Assembly (NCBI RefSeq): GCF_049243985.1
Contig: NC_135384.1
Coordinates: forward strand, 13,698,501 to 13,762,500
Direction: 5' to 3'
DNA length: 64,000 nt
Source of the DNA: Paroedura picta
Taxonomy: Eukaryota; Chordata; Lepidosauria; Squamata; Gekkonidae
Part shown: piece after piece, positions 11,877 to 24,000 of the stretch
Position numbering within the stretch: position 1 is the stretch's first letter
How the letters are laid out: every line of letters starts with the position of its first letter
The notes under the pieces: generated by a model
Told to the model about the DNA's origin: nothing
The model's input: the letters and a program-made list of their open reading frames with translations, nothing else
Database searches by the model: none
Position numbers and translations under genes: made by a program

Positions 11877-14800
11877 ATGTTTTGCCTTGGACTGTTGCTT
11901 GCTTTGTTGCCTTCAACTTGCCACAATGCAGATCTTCCAAACTGTCCTGAAAAGGATCCCCTCCATGTTCTCCACGAGTGGTATCAGCCCGGAGACTTCA
12001 TCATCGGCGCAATTACTTCTCAGTTCTCTGTCCAACTTCACAGTATCCTGTTTGACAAACCTCCTTCACAACAGTTGTTCAACACTCCAGAGTAAGGGGC
12101 TTGTTCCTTATCTTAGCATGGCCAAATCGCAAATAATAACCATGGTTTGTAGAAATGACATGAGATCTAAAGAAAGGCCCCATGTATGTTTGATCCGCCT
12201 CAGATTTTCTCCTTTCAAATTGCTGGTGGCTCCTGCTCCATTTTCAGTGCATGGGGGCTTTCTTGAAATAACGCATTGCACACACATTTCCATGGGGCAG
12301 CAATTATATCAGTTGATCCATGCTGAAAGTAAATTAGGAAACCAAGCGATTTTGGCATGCTGAGGTTTCTTTCCCACAAAATGGCCATTTTTTTCTGTTC
12401 AACTTTGAAAACCTGGTCATGTTCTTCAAGTTTTATTAGTAATGTGTTTCAATGTTAGAAGTCTCTTTGATTCATAGACTTATGCTGACTTACAGCATTG
12501 GCTTGCCCCTTGAAGAAGCCTGATGTGGGGTGAAACACACGTTGGGTGTGAACTCTCCTTTGACACGGTTTTGCGATGAGCCAATCTTTTGTGTATTGCA
12601 TATGGCTGACAAACTGTGGTCACAGTGTTAGGATTCTGTTATCCTTTTCTGGGTTGTTTACCACTGTATTACTTGTTGTGTAAATATTTATTGGCTTGAT
12701 GGAGCCATATTGATGGTTCGTATTTGGCTGTGTACTAATTGCATTGTTAATTATAACTGAAAAACACAGAGGAGACAGCCATACTGTAAAATAAGCTTGT
12801 GCTCTGAAGGTTTCTTCTATGTAAGAGTATCTATCTCTTTCTAAAGAATGGTGACAAAATTCTACCAGCACATCCTGGCCTTGTCGTTTGCTGTGCGAGA
12901 GATCAATGAAAATCAAGACCTTTTGCCCAATGCTACACTTGGTTTCCACATCTACGACAGCTACCACAATGCAAAGGTGACATATCGCAGCACCATGGAC
13001 CTGCTCTTCAAATCGCGGGACTCTGTCCCTAATTACAGTTGTGATAGAATGAATAATCTCCTAGCCGTCATTGGTGGGGGGGATGGAGATAGCTCCTTCC
13101 ACATGGCGGACATCTTAGGTCTCTACAAAATTCCTCAGGTAAGATCAATGCATTGAAGAATGATGAATGGACAAACTGTACTCTTTTATTTCTAGTATAA
13201 GTATGGTTTGATTTGATTTATTTGGTTTATAAACCTCCCCTCTTGGTACAACTGTCTCTGGGCAGTTTACAGCAAGATAAAACCATACTAAAGTAACTTA
13301 AAACTGTTACAAACAGCTATCAGCCTCCTCTTGGTGTCTTGCCCCACTTCCATTTATGAGGATCTTGTGACCATTTATCAGGATGGTGTGGTTTAGATGT
13401 GGGTAATTATGAATGATTATATGATCATTAGAATGAAATCATTGAAGAATGGTGATCCATGCAAGGGAAATACGGAACAGGATAAAAAGTAGTTTAAAGT
13501 ACATTTCGCAGACTTCCTTTCAGAGTTGGATTTACTGGAGGGGGGGGGGGACAAGTAAGCCTTGTTTTTTGTTTGTTTGTTTGTTCCATTTAAAAAAAAT
13601 ACTTATTCACTATTGGTGTCTTGCTGTAAGATGTCTTAAACTTGAGAGACTTTAGGTCAGGGGTGCCCAAACTGTAGCTTTCAAGATGTCTATGGACTAC
13701 AGTTATCATGAGCTCCTGCCAGCATGCCAATTGGCAGGAGCTCATGGTAATAGTAGTCCATAGACTTTTGGAGAGCCACAGTTCTGGCACCTCTGGTTTA
13801 TGGTCCCAGATCATCATAATATAGGCCTGCTCTTTTCTGAGGTCTGTTTTGAGGGAATTGTTTCATATGTCCATGTCTGTATGAGGAGCACATTTATACA
13901 AATGATTGTAATAAATCTCCTCTAAACAATTTTAGCTCACGTATGGTTTATTTGCACTTGATGAGTGGGATGCCACACAATTCCAATTTTACCGTTTATC
14001 CCCAAATGAAGCCCATCAGTATCTGGGTATTGTCAACTTGCTTCTCCATTTTTGTTGGACATGGGTCGGGCTTCTTTTTCTAGATGATGACAGTGGAGAA
14101 AACTTCTTGAAGACCCTGGAGCCATTGCTGTCGAGGAATGGGATCTGTTTGGCATCCATGGGACGAATTAAAAAAGAATGCAAATGGGATACCATAATAG
14201 ATCTTTATCACTTAGTATCAGATATATATCTACCTCTGACAGACAGCAAAGCCAATGCAGTCTTATTCTATGGAGAAGCTGTGACTATGTTCATAATGAA
14301 CACTTGGATATTTGCAGGATATTATCTATACGAGACAAATGAATACATGAAAAGAGTGTGGATTATGACAGGTCAGGTGGATATCACATTATCAAGTTTA
14401 ACAAGGAGTTTGAGTTGTGATTTGTATCAAGGTGCCCTTTCTTTCACAATTCATTCTCTTGAGGTCCCTGAGTTCCAGACATTTCTTGACAACCTGAAAC
14501 CTAACTGGAAAGAGGAAAATGGGTTTCTCAAGGACTTCTGGGAGCAGGCATTCGATTGTTTATTGCAAAATGACCAAGAGTCAGTGACGGACAGCATGAT
14601 ATGTACTGGGGAGGAGAGTCTTGAGACAATCCCCGGGCCATTTTTTGAAATGCCCATGACTGGCCATAGCTACAGCATCTATAATGCTGTCTATGCTACT
14701 GTTCATGCTTTGCATGCCTTGTCTGCATCTAAATCCAATCACAGAAAAATTGTGAGTGGCAAAATCATCAGCCCTCAAAATCTCCAGCCTTGGCAGGTAA

Positions 14801-17800
14801 AGTCACCTGTATTATCATTAACATGTTGGCACATGCTTAGGAAATCAGCTTTTTTCTCCATGCAAATGTGTGAAAATAGTGATTTATGTTCTTTTTTTAT
14901 TTGTTTTTTCTTACCTCTTGCTCATATTGGACCTGGACATAGGATTGTATCCTTCCTTTCCCTTTCCCATTATAGCTCTTTTCCACATGGATCTCATAAC
15001 TGCTTGATATAAAATGGACAGAAAGGGTCCAGCTCTCATTCCTTCACAAGTAGAAAAGGTAACAGGATACCGCCCTGAATATCTATTGCCTTCTACTTTT
15101 CAGAAGGAGATTCACGTTAAGTTTCATAGAAACACAGCATTATGTTCCTACAGTTACTCTTCTGCATTGACACAAGACTATGAGGAAAAAAATTCTCTCA
15201 AGTCTCTTTGTACAAGGGGAATCCCCAGATAAAACACCAATATTTCTGTGGAACTTTCAGGCTTAAGTCTTCTATTTCTTCCAAGAACTACAGGAAGGAT
15301 CTATCTATCTATCTATCCATCCATCCATCCATCCATCCATCCATCCATCCATCCATCCATCCATCCATCCATCCATCCATCCATCCATCCATCCATCCAC
15401 TGCCCTCCCCGAAGGCTCAGGGCGGTTTACAGGGAACAGGAAAAAAGATACAGATAACATTGACATTTAATTACTTCAGGGCATCAGCAATGGCAGGGTC
15501 AGGGAAGGGTGTGGACTGAGAGGAATGTGATGGGTATGGAATATTTCCTGGCAAAGAGAGTGATCTGGTCAATTCCCCTTCAGGTTATGTCTAGTGGATG
15601 GAATATCCATGACATCTGCTTTAAACTCTTCAATAACGATAGTCTAGTCAGAGGCTGGGCAAGATGATGGGGCATTAGGAGTGCTTTGTGCAACCTCTGA
15701 AGTCCAGTGTGGGCCATTTCACAACATCAAACAACAGGATAGAAGAAATTGCAATAGAAACCTTCATAGCTATTCTGACAGTATTTAAACCCTGCTGTGT
15801 ATTACAATACGGAGTGACCAAGCATCTCTAAGTCACTGGAATAGCAGTCCGTCAGCACCAAGAAAGGAAGATCAAGGGATGAGAGATTGGCAGCAAATTG
15901 GCAGCAGTGAACAGTGTGGGATTTTTTAAAAAGAGACTTGGAAAACAGCAAGTACAGTCAAAGCCTCCTACATTCTATGATTAATACTTAACATTAAATT
16001 ATGTAGTGGCAATAAGTAAATTTAAGAAATTTATGATTTACATATTAACTGTGGGATCAGGTAACAGCGGTGGAAAAATTAAATATTATTATTATTATTG
16101 TCCAATTAATGAATTGAGCATTCTGCTGATAAAAAGAACTGATTTTTTTAGCATAGCCAAAAAAGAGAAAAGAATGAATGACAATGATTTATGTCTTGAT
16201 TGTTAAATTGATTATCACTTTTTCCCGCTTTTAATGAATTGAACCCAATAGAAACCACCCTCTGACTACTAATTAATCTATGTGATAAAATAGGTTGTAT
16301 TATAATTTAAAGGAGGCCCAGCAACTCTTTATACTGATTATATTGATAATTATTGTATGAGTAGAAGCCTTTCGGCTTGTACATATAAATTGAGCTTGAG
16401 TTAGATAAGGATTAAAAGTAATAAACATATATGTACAATATTAAGTCTAGATATTTTTTAAGTCACCCAAAAAGTACAGGAGCTTATCTGAACTCTTACA
16501 ACATTTAAGAATGCACAAACAAGAGGTGCCTCTTAAGAAAGTCAAAGATGGTGAAGAAGATGAGAGTGGTGGAGATATTGCAGTGGTACTTAAAACTATA
16601 AGTGTACTAAATAAAGATTTAAGCAGCACAAGAGATGAATTAGTGAAAGAAATAAGGAAAGAGGTTAATACTTGTCAGAAAGAACTCGCCGCAGAAAAGC
16701 ATAGTGGAGAATGCCAAGCAGATTTATGAAATATAAAAAAGGACCAGAAGAAACAGCAAAAGAAGTTGAAGAGGTTAAACAAAAACAAGAAGACAGACAA
16801 AAAACTAGAGCTGACCCAAGAGAAGGTGACGTTAAATGTCTAATCAAATTGATGGTAAATGCTGGAAATGTTATTAAACAGTAGGGTATTTCTTCCACAT
16901 GTGGTGGAATTGTAAACTCGGTAAAAAAAATTGGATAAAGGTACATGCTAAGCTGCAAACTATGTTGAAATGTAAATTTGCTTGTGAACCAAAATATATG
17001 CTATTGAGTGTTTTTCCCACAGAAGAAGAGTTGGTTCTTATATGCTGCTTTTGTCTACCTGAAGGTGTCCCAAAGTGGCTTACATTCACCGCTCCTCTCC
17101 CCACAACAGTAGGTGAGGTAGGTGAAGCTGAGAGAGCCCTAATAGTACTGCCTGGTCAGAATAGCTTTATTAGTGCTGTGGTGAGCCCAAGGTCCCCCAG
17201 CTGGTTGCATGTGGGGGAGTGCGGAATCAAACCTGGCTCACCAGATTAGAAGTCCTCAATCCTAACCACTACACTAACAACTATATCAAAAGACTTTGCA
17301 GAATTCTTTTATGCAACAACAGTGGCAACATTAATTATTGCTTTTGGATGGAAACAGCAACAAGAACCGCAGATGACCTTATGGTGTGAGAAAATCAGAT
17401 AGCTGGCTTTGATGGCCAAATTAACAGCTATGGTAAATCAAAGACTGGCTGAAGAATTCCAAATACACTGGGATGCATTTCTGAAAATGTTTGTAAAATG
17501 TAATTTCCTATTTTTTTTTCTTATCTCTATTATATAACCTTTGAAAAATAATAAAACATTTAAAATAATAATAATAGTCTGTTCTGGAATTATGATTCCT
17601 AACTTGGTTTCTTGTATAGAAATTGCATGGCCTCATGCATATGGGAAAGGGATTCCTTTTCAAACACCTTCAGGTCAATCTTGGGGGAACAACCATGATT
17701 TCTTTTTCTTTCCATAGTTCCACACATTTCTCAAAGATATTTCATTCAACAATTCAGCTGGAGAAACAGTGTCTTTTAATATGAACAAGGAAATGGGTGC

Positions 17801-19353
17801 TGGATTTGATATAGATCAGCTGATCATTTTGCAAAACAACTCAATTCAAAGAGTGAAAGTTGGAAGGGTGGATCCTTATGCTGTTGAAGGAAAACAATTT
17901 ATTATTCATGATGACTTGATTGACTGGCGGAGAAGTTTTGACCAGGTATCAATACGATAGTATGGTGGTGGTGGGAATTGTGCTTTTTTTTAGCATTGGA
18001 TGATTCCTGTAACAGATCAGAGCCATCAACATAGATAAGATCAGGGGATAAAATGGTTCATTTCAATTGCTCATTAGTTCATTTTTTTATGAACGAGAAC
18101 AATGGTATTTTGATCGCCTAAACTTTACCCCTGTTCAAGTTTCCCCCCCCCCCCTTAAATAGAAATTGCCTACGTCTGTTTGCAATGACTACTGCTACCC
18201 TGGTTATTACAAGAAGAAGAAAGAACGGGAAAAATTCTGTTGCTATGATTGTGTCCCCTGCCCAGAAGGAAAAATTTCAGACAGGAAGGGTAAGTGAAAC
18301 CATGTATCAGTGATATCCTTCCTATGTACTGACATCCAGAAATCTTGAGACATCTGGCTAACAGAAAAATCTATGAATAATGCCTCCAAGATGAAGGCAA
18401 GCCCCGAAGTCCCATACTAGGGATGACCCCTTTCCTTCTCTTATTTTTCAGATATGGCTGACTGTATCAAATGTCCCAGAGATCAATTTCCAGCCAAGGA
18501 TAAGGATAAGTGCATCAACAAAATAATAACTTTCATATCTTTTGGAGAACATTTAGGAATCATTGCATCTGTTCTAGCTATTTCATTGTCCCTGATTGCA
18601 GCTTTAATTCTAGGCACATTTGTGAAGCATAGAGACACCCCCATTGTCAAAGCCAACAATCGGGACATCACCTATACAATCCTTGTCTCTCTCCTACTCT
18701 CCTTCCTCTGTCCTTTGCTATTTCTGGGGAAACCAATGAAGGTGACCTGCCTCTTCAGACAATCTGCTTTCACCATCCTCTTCACAGTGTCTGTTTCTTC
18801 CATCTTGGCCAAAACCATCACCGTGTTTGGAGCTTTCATGGTCACCAAACCAGGGTCTAGCATGAGAAAATGGTTGGGGAAAAGACTGACCAATGCCATA
18901 GTTCTTTCTTGTTTTGTCATTCAAGCTGCCATATGTACTGTGTGGCTAGCAACCTCACCCCCTTTCCCAGATTTTGATAGACAGACACTGACAATAGAGA
19001 TTGTGGCAGAATGTAATGAAGGGTCTGTTGTAATGTTTTCTATTGCCCTGGGCTACTTGGGGCTTCTATCTGTCATCAGCTTGATTGTGGCTTTCATAGC
19101 CAGGAAGTTGCCAGATAGTTTTAATGAGGCCAAATTCATTACCTTCAGCATGCTCATTGTTTGCAGTGTCTGGATATGTTTTGTCCCAGCCTACTTGAGC
19201 ACCACAGGGAAATACATGGTAGCTATGGAGATCTTCTCTATCTTAGCCTCAACCTGTGGGTTAATGGCTTGTATCTTTTTGCCCAAATGCTACATTATTA
19301 TTCTAAAACCAGAGTTAAATAAGAAGGAGCTCATAGTTAGTAGAAGAAAATAA
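11877..19353 (+). CDS. Vomeronasal type-2 receptor B, complete, six exons
   Basis: Exons 11877-12091, 12847-13138, 13936-14796, 17718-17945, 18163-18289 and 18452-19353 join without a stop into 874 aa. The ATG at 11877 ([13 protein letters not shown], a good signal peptide) is preferred over the in-frame ATG at 11847 because it gives a first exon of 215 nt, the same length as in genes C, E and F; the longer start would put several charged residues before the hydrophobic core. Venus flytrap spans about residues 30-530, the cysteine-rich domain about 533-595 ([22 protein letters not shown]), seven helices about 597-855, then a short tail. Exon 1 ends in phase 2, exons 2-4 in phase 0, exon 5 in phase 1. 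Intron 3 carries a microsatellite and L1 pieces. Nothing visible argues against function. Confidence 0.92.
12092..12846. other. Intron 1 of V2R B, nothing recognised
   Basis: No repeat family recognised with confidence. Confidence 0.5.
13195..13290 (-). repeat. LINE 3' tail-like fragment, reverse
   Basis: GATTTATTTGGTTTATAAAC with CTGGGCAGTTTACAGCAAGA, the reverse of a LINE tail type also seen at 26240. Confidence 0.4.
13659..13795. repeat. Palindromic hAT-type MITE
   Basis: CAGGGGTGCCCAAACTGT to CAGTTCTGGCACCTCTG with long inverted arms (TCTATGGACTACAGTTATCA against its reverse, GGCAGGAGCTCATGG). Wording fits a common amniote hAT MITE. Confidence 0.7.
15301..15399. repeat. (ATCT)n(ATCC)n microsatellite
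   Basis: Three to four ATCT then about 21 ATCC units; reading frames of repeated IHPS across it are artefacts. Confidence 0.95.
15400..16499. other. Intron 3 of V2R B, mostly unrecognised
   Basis: 15400-15440 is a LINE tail-like piece (GGGCGGTTTACAGGG). The remainder is AT-rich without a recognised family. Confidence 0.45.
16500..17560 (+). repeat. Internally deleted L1 LINE, with a SINE inside
   Basis: 16511-16729 gives a charged coiled-coil start ([13 protein letters not shown]) fitting L1 ORF1. Near 16885 it passes straight to the C-terminal end of ORF2 (FFHMWWNCK), then [19 protein letters not shown] near 17416-17475 and an A-rich tail. The reverse transcriptase middle is missing. A reversed S2 SINE splits it at 17021-17276. 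Confidence 0.7.
17021..17276 (-). repeat. SINE family S2, reverse, nested in L1
   Basis: AGAAGAAGAGTTGGTTCTTA tail end at left, ACCACTACACTAAC head end at right, with AGGTAGGTGAAGCTGAGAG between. Confidence 0.85.
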
Positions 19354-19839
19354 AGACTATCTTCAAGATGAATGTGTTAGATTATGTCTATGGAAATGAG
19401 AGAATGGGCTAATTGTCAAAGTAAAGTAGGTTACTTTGGAAGTCAAAAATTCCTTATGGAATTATAGCAGATATGGATCTGAAGCAGTTATAGCCAAAGC
19501 CTTTACTTTGCAAAATCTGGCCAAGTCTATAGGACTTCTGTCCTACTGCTCAAATCAGCTACTGCTCCCAATTTGGTGTCATCTGCAAATTTAATGAGAA
19601 ATTCCTTTAATCTATTACATTAAAATATGACCCATTTTGTTTCTTTTCTATTGGCCAAAACCATCACTGTGGGCTTAATATATGCATCTATCCATGTCCA
19701 AGATGGCAGAGTGGATACCTTATCTGTGCCTTACTTATGCCACTTCTTGGTCGATCTTTCCTAAAAACTGGAAAACAACTAGCAGGTTTCCCTCTTAGTT
19801 AGACTTGGGAGCTTCAGAAGTAAGCAACGCCAAGTGTGT
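19354..19839. other. 3' flank of V2R B, nothing recognised
   Basis: No clear polyadenylation signal or repeat chosen. Confidence 0.45.
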
Positions 19840-20145
19840 AGAATAGCTTTTCTAGACTTTTTTTACCATTAAGAACCCCCTGAAATATTCTTCAGGCTTC
19901 AAGAACCCTCAGAAGTGGTACAATCATGCAGAATATGGTTGTATAGCTGTATACATGCTGTATACATGCTCACCTGGGGCACCTCCACTTCCCACCCCCT
20001 CCAGGCCCATCATTGGCCATTTGGGGAGGGAGGCAGGTCAACTTCCACTCATTCAGGAAACCCTTCCAGGAGGATTGTCAAGATACCACAGAATTTCATG
20101 AAACCCTGGTTGAGAAAGCCCTGGTTGAGAAAGCCTGATGTAGAG
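19840..20145 (+). repeat. Unnamed interspersed repeat
   Basis: CTTTTCTAGACTTTTTTTAC, ACATGCTCACCTGGGGCA and AAACCCTGGTTGAGAAAGCC twice; wording known to me from reptile genomes as a dispersed repeat, probably a DNA transposon derivative. Confidence 0.45.
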
Positions 20146-20344
20146 AATCAGTTTCTGTAAAGAGCCCCTGTAACTTAGGACTTACTCCCTCCACCCCTCC
20201 CCCCCAAAAAAAAATCAGTATGAGGAACAGGGTGGGAAATGTTTAACAATATTTCTGCTCAAAGTACAAACTCATCAAAGCTAACTACTTGTAGTAAACA
20301 TTTATTGCCTTTTGCAGTTATACAAAATCCACACATGATTAAAT

Positions 20345-20535
20345 ATCAGGGGGGGGGAATTCCAGTCAAGAGTAGAACAGCAATGGATTTGGTTGCCTAA
20401 GGAAGTACTGAGCTCCTGTCACTGGCAGTCTTTAAGCAGCAGGTGGACTAATACTTATCATGGATGTTTTAGGCTGATCCCACATTGAACAGGGGGCTAG
20501 ACTAGATGGCCTTTAATTCTATGATTTTCTCTGTG
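20345..20535 (+). repeat. CR1 LINE 3' end fragment
   Basis: CTGGCAGTCTTTAAGCAGCA, TTTTAGGCTGATCCCACATT, GGCTAGACTAGATGGCCTTT and an ATTCTATGATT tail. Confidence 0.7.
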
Positions 20536-20689
20536 CATGGGGGGGTGTGTCAGGGTCTTCTTCATCCTTAATGTGATAGTTGTCATATTAGCTAAGTGTG
20601 GGGATCTATGGTGGTCTTTTTTAAATAGTTTAAAGAAAGATGCTACTTTTGATTGAGCACCCATATGGCAAATCCAGTCTCCATCTAAG

Positions 20690-20773
20690 GTAATGATCTT
20701 CCCAGGTAATTATCTCCTGTTTTGTCCACCTGAGCCAAAGTTTCAGTGACTTTCCCAAAGGTGCCTGAAAACA
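20690..20773 (+). promoter_or_regulatory. Conserved V2R upstream block, gene C copy
   Basis: Counterpart of the gene B block, ending 298 bp before the ATG: TAATGATCTTCCC, GTAATTATC, TTTTGTCCACCTGA, then AAAGGTGCCTG. It lacks a few bases between the AATTA and TTTTGT words. The homeodomain cores and CACCTG word are kept. Confidence 0.55.
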
Positions 20774-21070
20774 TATCATAAACAAGCCTGTAAGAGTTTA
20801 TAAGAAACATCCTTTGCTTGGAAAGAGGGGAGGAGGGAAGGAAGAACTCCATTACTTTGATTTCTCGTGTTTTGCTGTAATAAACTAGACCTTAAGTTGC
20901 AGTGTGTGCCACTTTGGCTACTGTTTAAGTCATTCATTTGCTAGTGGCAGAAAAGAGACCTGGCATATTTTACATTGAGAAGAACACTGTCACAGGCACC
21001 ATACAACAAATCTAGCCTAATATGTCTTAGATAGGCACAGAAGAATCTGTCTCTAGATCTTGCTTCTACG

Positions 21071-24000
21071 ATGGTGAGGCTGGGGCTGTTGTTTCTTCTC
21101 TTGTTTCTTCTGGTGTGCCAAGTGGACACTCTGAAATGTCCTGGAAATGATCCCCTCCTTGTTCCCCATCAGTGGTACCAGCCTGGGGATTACCACATTG
21201 GTGAGATCACATCTCAGATCTGTTTTCATCTTCACACTTTTGATTTTGACCAGCAGCCTTCCTGGGATTTGTCGTACGCTCCAGAGTAAGGATTGTTTTT
21301 CCAATGGAACTATGTGTGCTTGGCCAGTTCCTCTCAACTCATGGTTGACAGGATGGTCAAAGAAATATGTCATCTTGGGCTACCATAAGTTTCCTCCTAT
21401 GGCATTGCTTATGCAGAATGTAAGCAATCCCTCATTTGGAAAAATGGGAGAGGGGAGAAAGATTTATTTTTATTGAGTTAACTGTTGATGAAGTAGAAGA
21501 AAAGATCAACCAATACAAATGGCTAACCATCTGCACAAATTAATACACTTGTTATTACATGCTTATTTTCTTCAAAGCAAAACCAACAGTAATAATGATG
21601 TGGGAGGTATATATGCTCTGACTGGGGCAGTCCAGGCCCTATTCTGCACACATTGGATAATGCAATTTCAAACTGCTTTTGCAGCTGGATTTTCCTGTGC
21701 AGAACAGTATAATCTACTTTTAAAGTGCATTGAAAGTGCATTATCCAACATGTGCAGAATGGGCCCAGGCTAGCTTGGTCTCCTGAGATCTCAGAAGCTA
21801 AGTAGGGACAGTCCCGGCTAATATTTGGATGAGAGATCACCAAGGAATATCAATGTCTTGACATGGAGTCAGGCAATGACAAACCACTTCTGGGCATCTC
21901 TTGCTTTGAAAAACTTACGGGTCACCATAAGTCAGCCATGACTTGATGGTGCTTTTCACTTCCACAGTATAGTTCCTTATAACTGGCAACAGCTGCACAG
22001 TCCTTTCCCAACAGCTGCTATTAACATTCATGCACCCAAACATCAGTCCTAACAACACAAAACTGAAGTAATTAGGAAGGTTTCCAGGATTCCTGTCCTT
22101 ATCTTTGTTCCCTCAACTAGTATTGGTGACTTATAATTAAGTAGTATTTTGTCCAGTTTTGTCTTAGTATTTGCATTGGTAATATGCTAGACATTTTGGG
22201 ATGGGGCTGGGCATTTCCCAAGTTGACCTTGGGAGCAGGGATGGGCAAAGTCTAGTCTAGAATCTATTGGCCTCAGTCCCCCAAACATATGCAGGATTCT
22301 CCAGTCAATTCAATTATTTATTCTATCCTTGAGGTTGGTGTCATGATGAAGAGCAGCAGCTTCTAATCTGAAGAATGGGGTTCAATTCCCCTCTCCTCCC
22401 CTACATGCAGCCAGCTGGGAGACCTTGCACCAGTCACAATTCTCTCAGAGTTCTCTCAACCCCACCTACCTCACAGGTTCTCTGTTGTGGGGAGAGGGAA
22501 TGCAATTGTAAAACACTTTGAGACTCTTTTGGGAAGTAAAAAAGCAGGCTACAGATACACTATGGAAGGAAACATGACAGGACTCAGTCTTACGTTTTCT
22601 GAGAAGGAAGGAAAGATTGCCTTCTCAATGTAATAAAATGAATAAATAACTTTGTGACACCTAAATAGGGCTTCATAGGGAAGCGTTCATTTTATTTCAC
22701 CCATGTTTATTGGGCTAGTGACTGCTCTGTGGATATATACACCCCAAAAATATTTCATAGCCTTGCAGAATTTTCTTGTACAAAGAGTATTTATCTCTTT
22801 TTTAAAGAATGGTGATCAAGTTCTATCAGCATGCCCTGGCCTTGGTGTTTGCTGTGAAAGAGACCAACGAGAATGTCCACATTTTGCCCAATGCTACGCT
22901 GGGTTTCCACATCAGTGATACTTACCACAATGCAAAGATGACATATCACAGCACCATGGACTTGATCTTCAAATCACGCAAATCAGTTCCCAATTATAAT
23001 TGTGATACCCAGAAAAACCTGATAGCTGTCATTGGGGGACTTGATGGGGATATCTCTTTCCATATGGCAGACATCTTAGGTCTCTACAAAATTCCCCAGG
23101 TGAGATCCATATATGGAAGGATGAATGATCTGACACATTGCTGTTCTTTATTTCTACGAGTTATTATGTGATGGGATAAGGATGGATTATTACATAACTA
23201 GATATTAAGCCCGCTGTGGGCAAAATACAGCGGGCCCTAGCATGATGGATGGGTGGAGGGATGGGGTGAAGGAAGGAGGAAAAGGAGAAAGAGAGACAGA
23301 AAGACATAAAGAAAGGGAGGAAGATAGAGACAGAAGAAGAGGGAGAGAAACAGGTAGCCAGAAAGAGGCAGATGGAAGAGAGGGAAGAAGGGAGAAAGGG
23401 AAAAACAAAAGGAATGCTGGGAGGAAGGGAAGGAGAAAGGGAATGCTGGGAGGAAGAAAGGGAATGCTGGGAGGAAGGGAAGGAGAAAGGGAATGCTGGG
23501 AGGAAGGGAAGGAGAAAGGGAATGCTGGGAGGAAGGGAGGAACAGAGTAAGGTAGGTGGCCTTGGGACCTTCTGCTGGGCCCAGGGGCAGGCTTGGCTGC
23601 TCCAGGGCCCAGCAGAAGGCTCGGGACGGGGGCGGCAGGCTTTGCGGCCTACTGCCGGGCCCAGGGGCAGGCTCGGCTGCCCCAGGGCCCGGCAGAAGGC
23701 TCGGGACGGGGGCGGGAGGCTTTGCGGCCTACTGCCGGGCCCAGGGGCAGGCTCGGCTGCCCCAGGGCCCGGCAGAAGGCTCTGGACGGGGGCGGGAGGC
23801 TTTGCGGCCTACTGCCGGGCCCAGGGGCAGGCTCGGCTGCCCCAGGGCCCGGCAGAAGGCTCTGGACGGGGGCGGGAGGCTTTGCGGCCTACTGCCGGGC
23901 CCAGGGGCAGGCTCGGCTGCCCCAGGACCCGGCAGAAGGCTCGGGACGGGGGCGGCAGGCTTTGCGGCCTACTGCCGGGCCCAGGGGCAGGCTCGGCTGC

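Noticed and set aside
15301-15399. CRISPR-like or coding repeat with IHPS units
   Set aside because: A plain ATCC microsatellite without spacers, in a eukaryotic intron.
21768-21962. 5S rRNA genes
   Set aside because: Only the second half of a 5S-like sequence is present, joined to a SINE body and degenerate in every copy.
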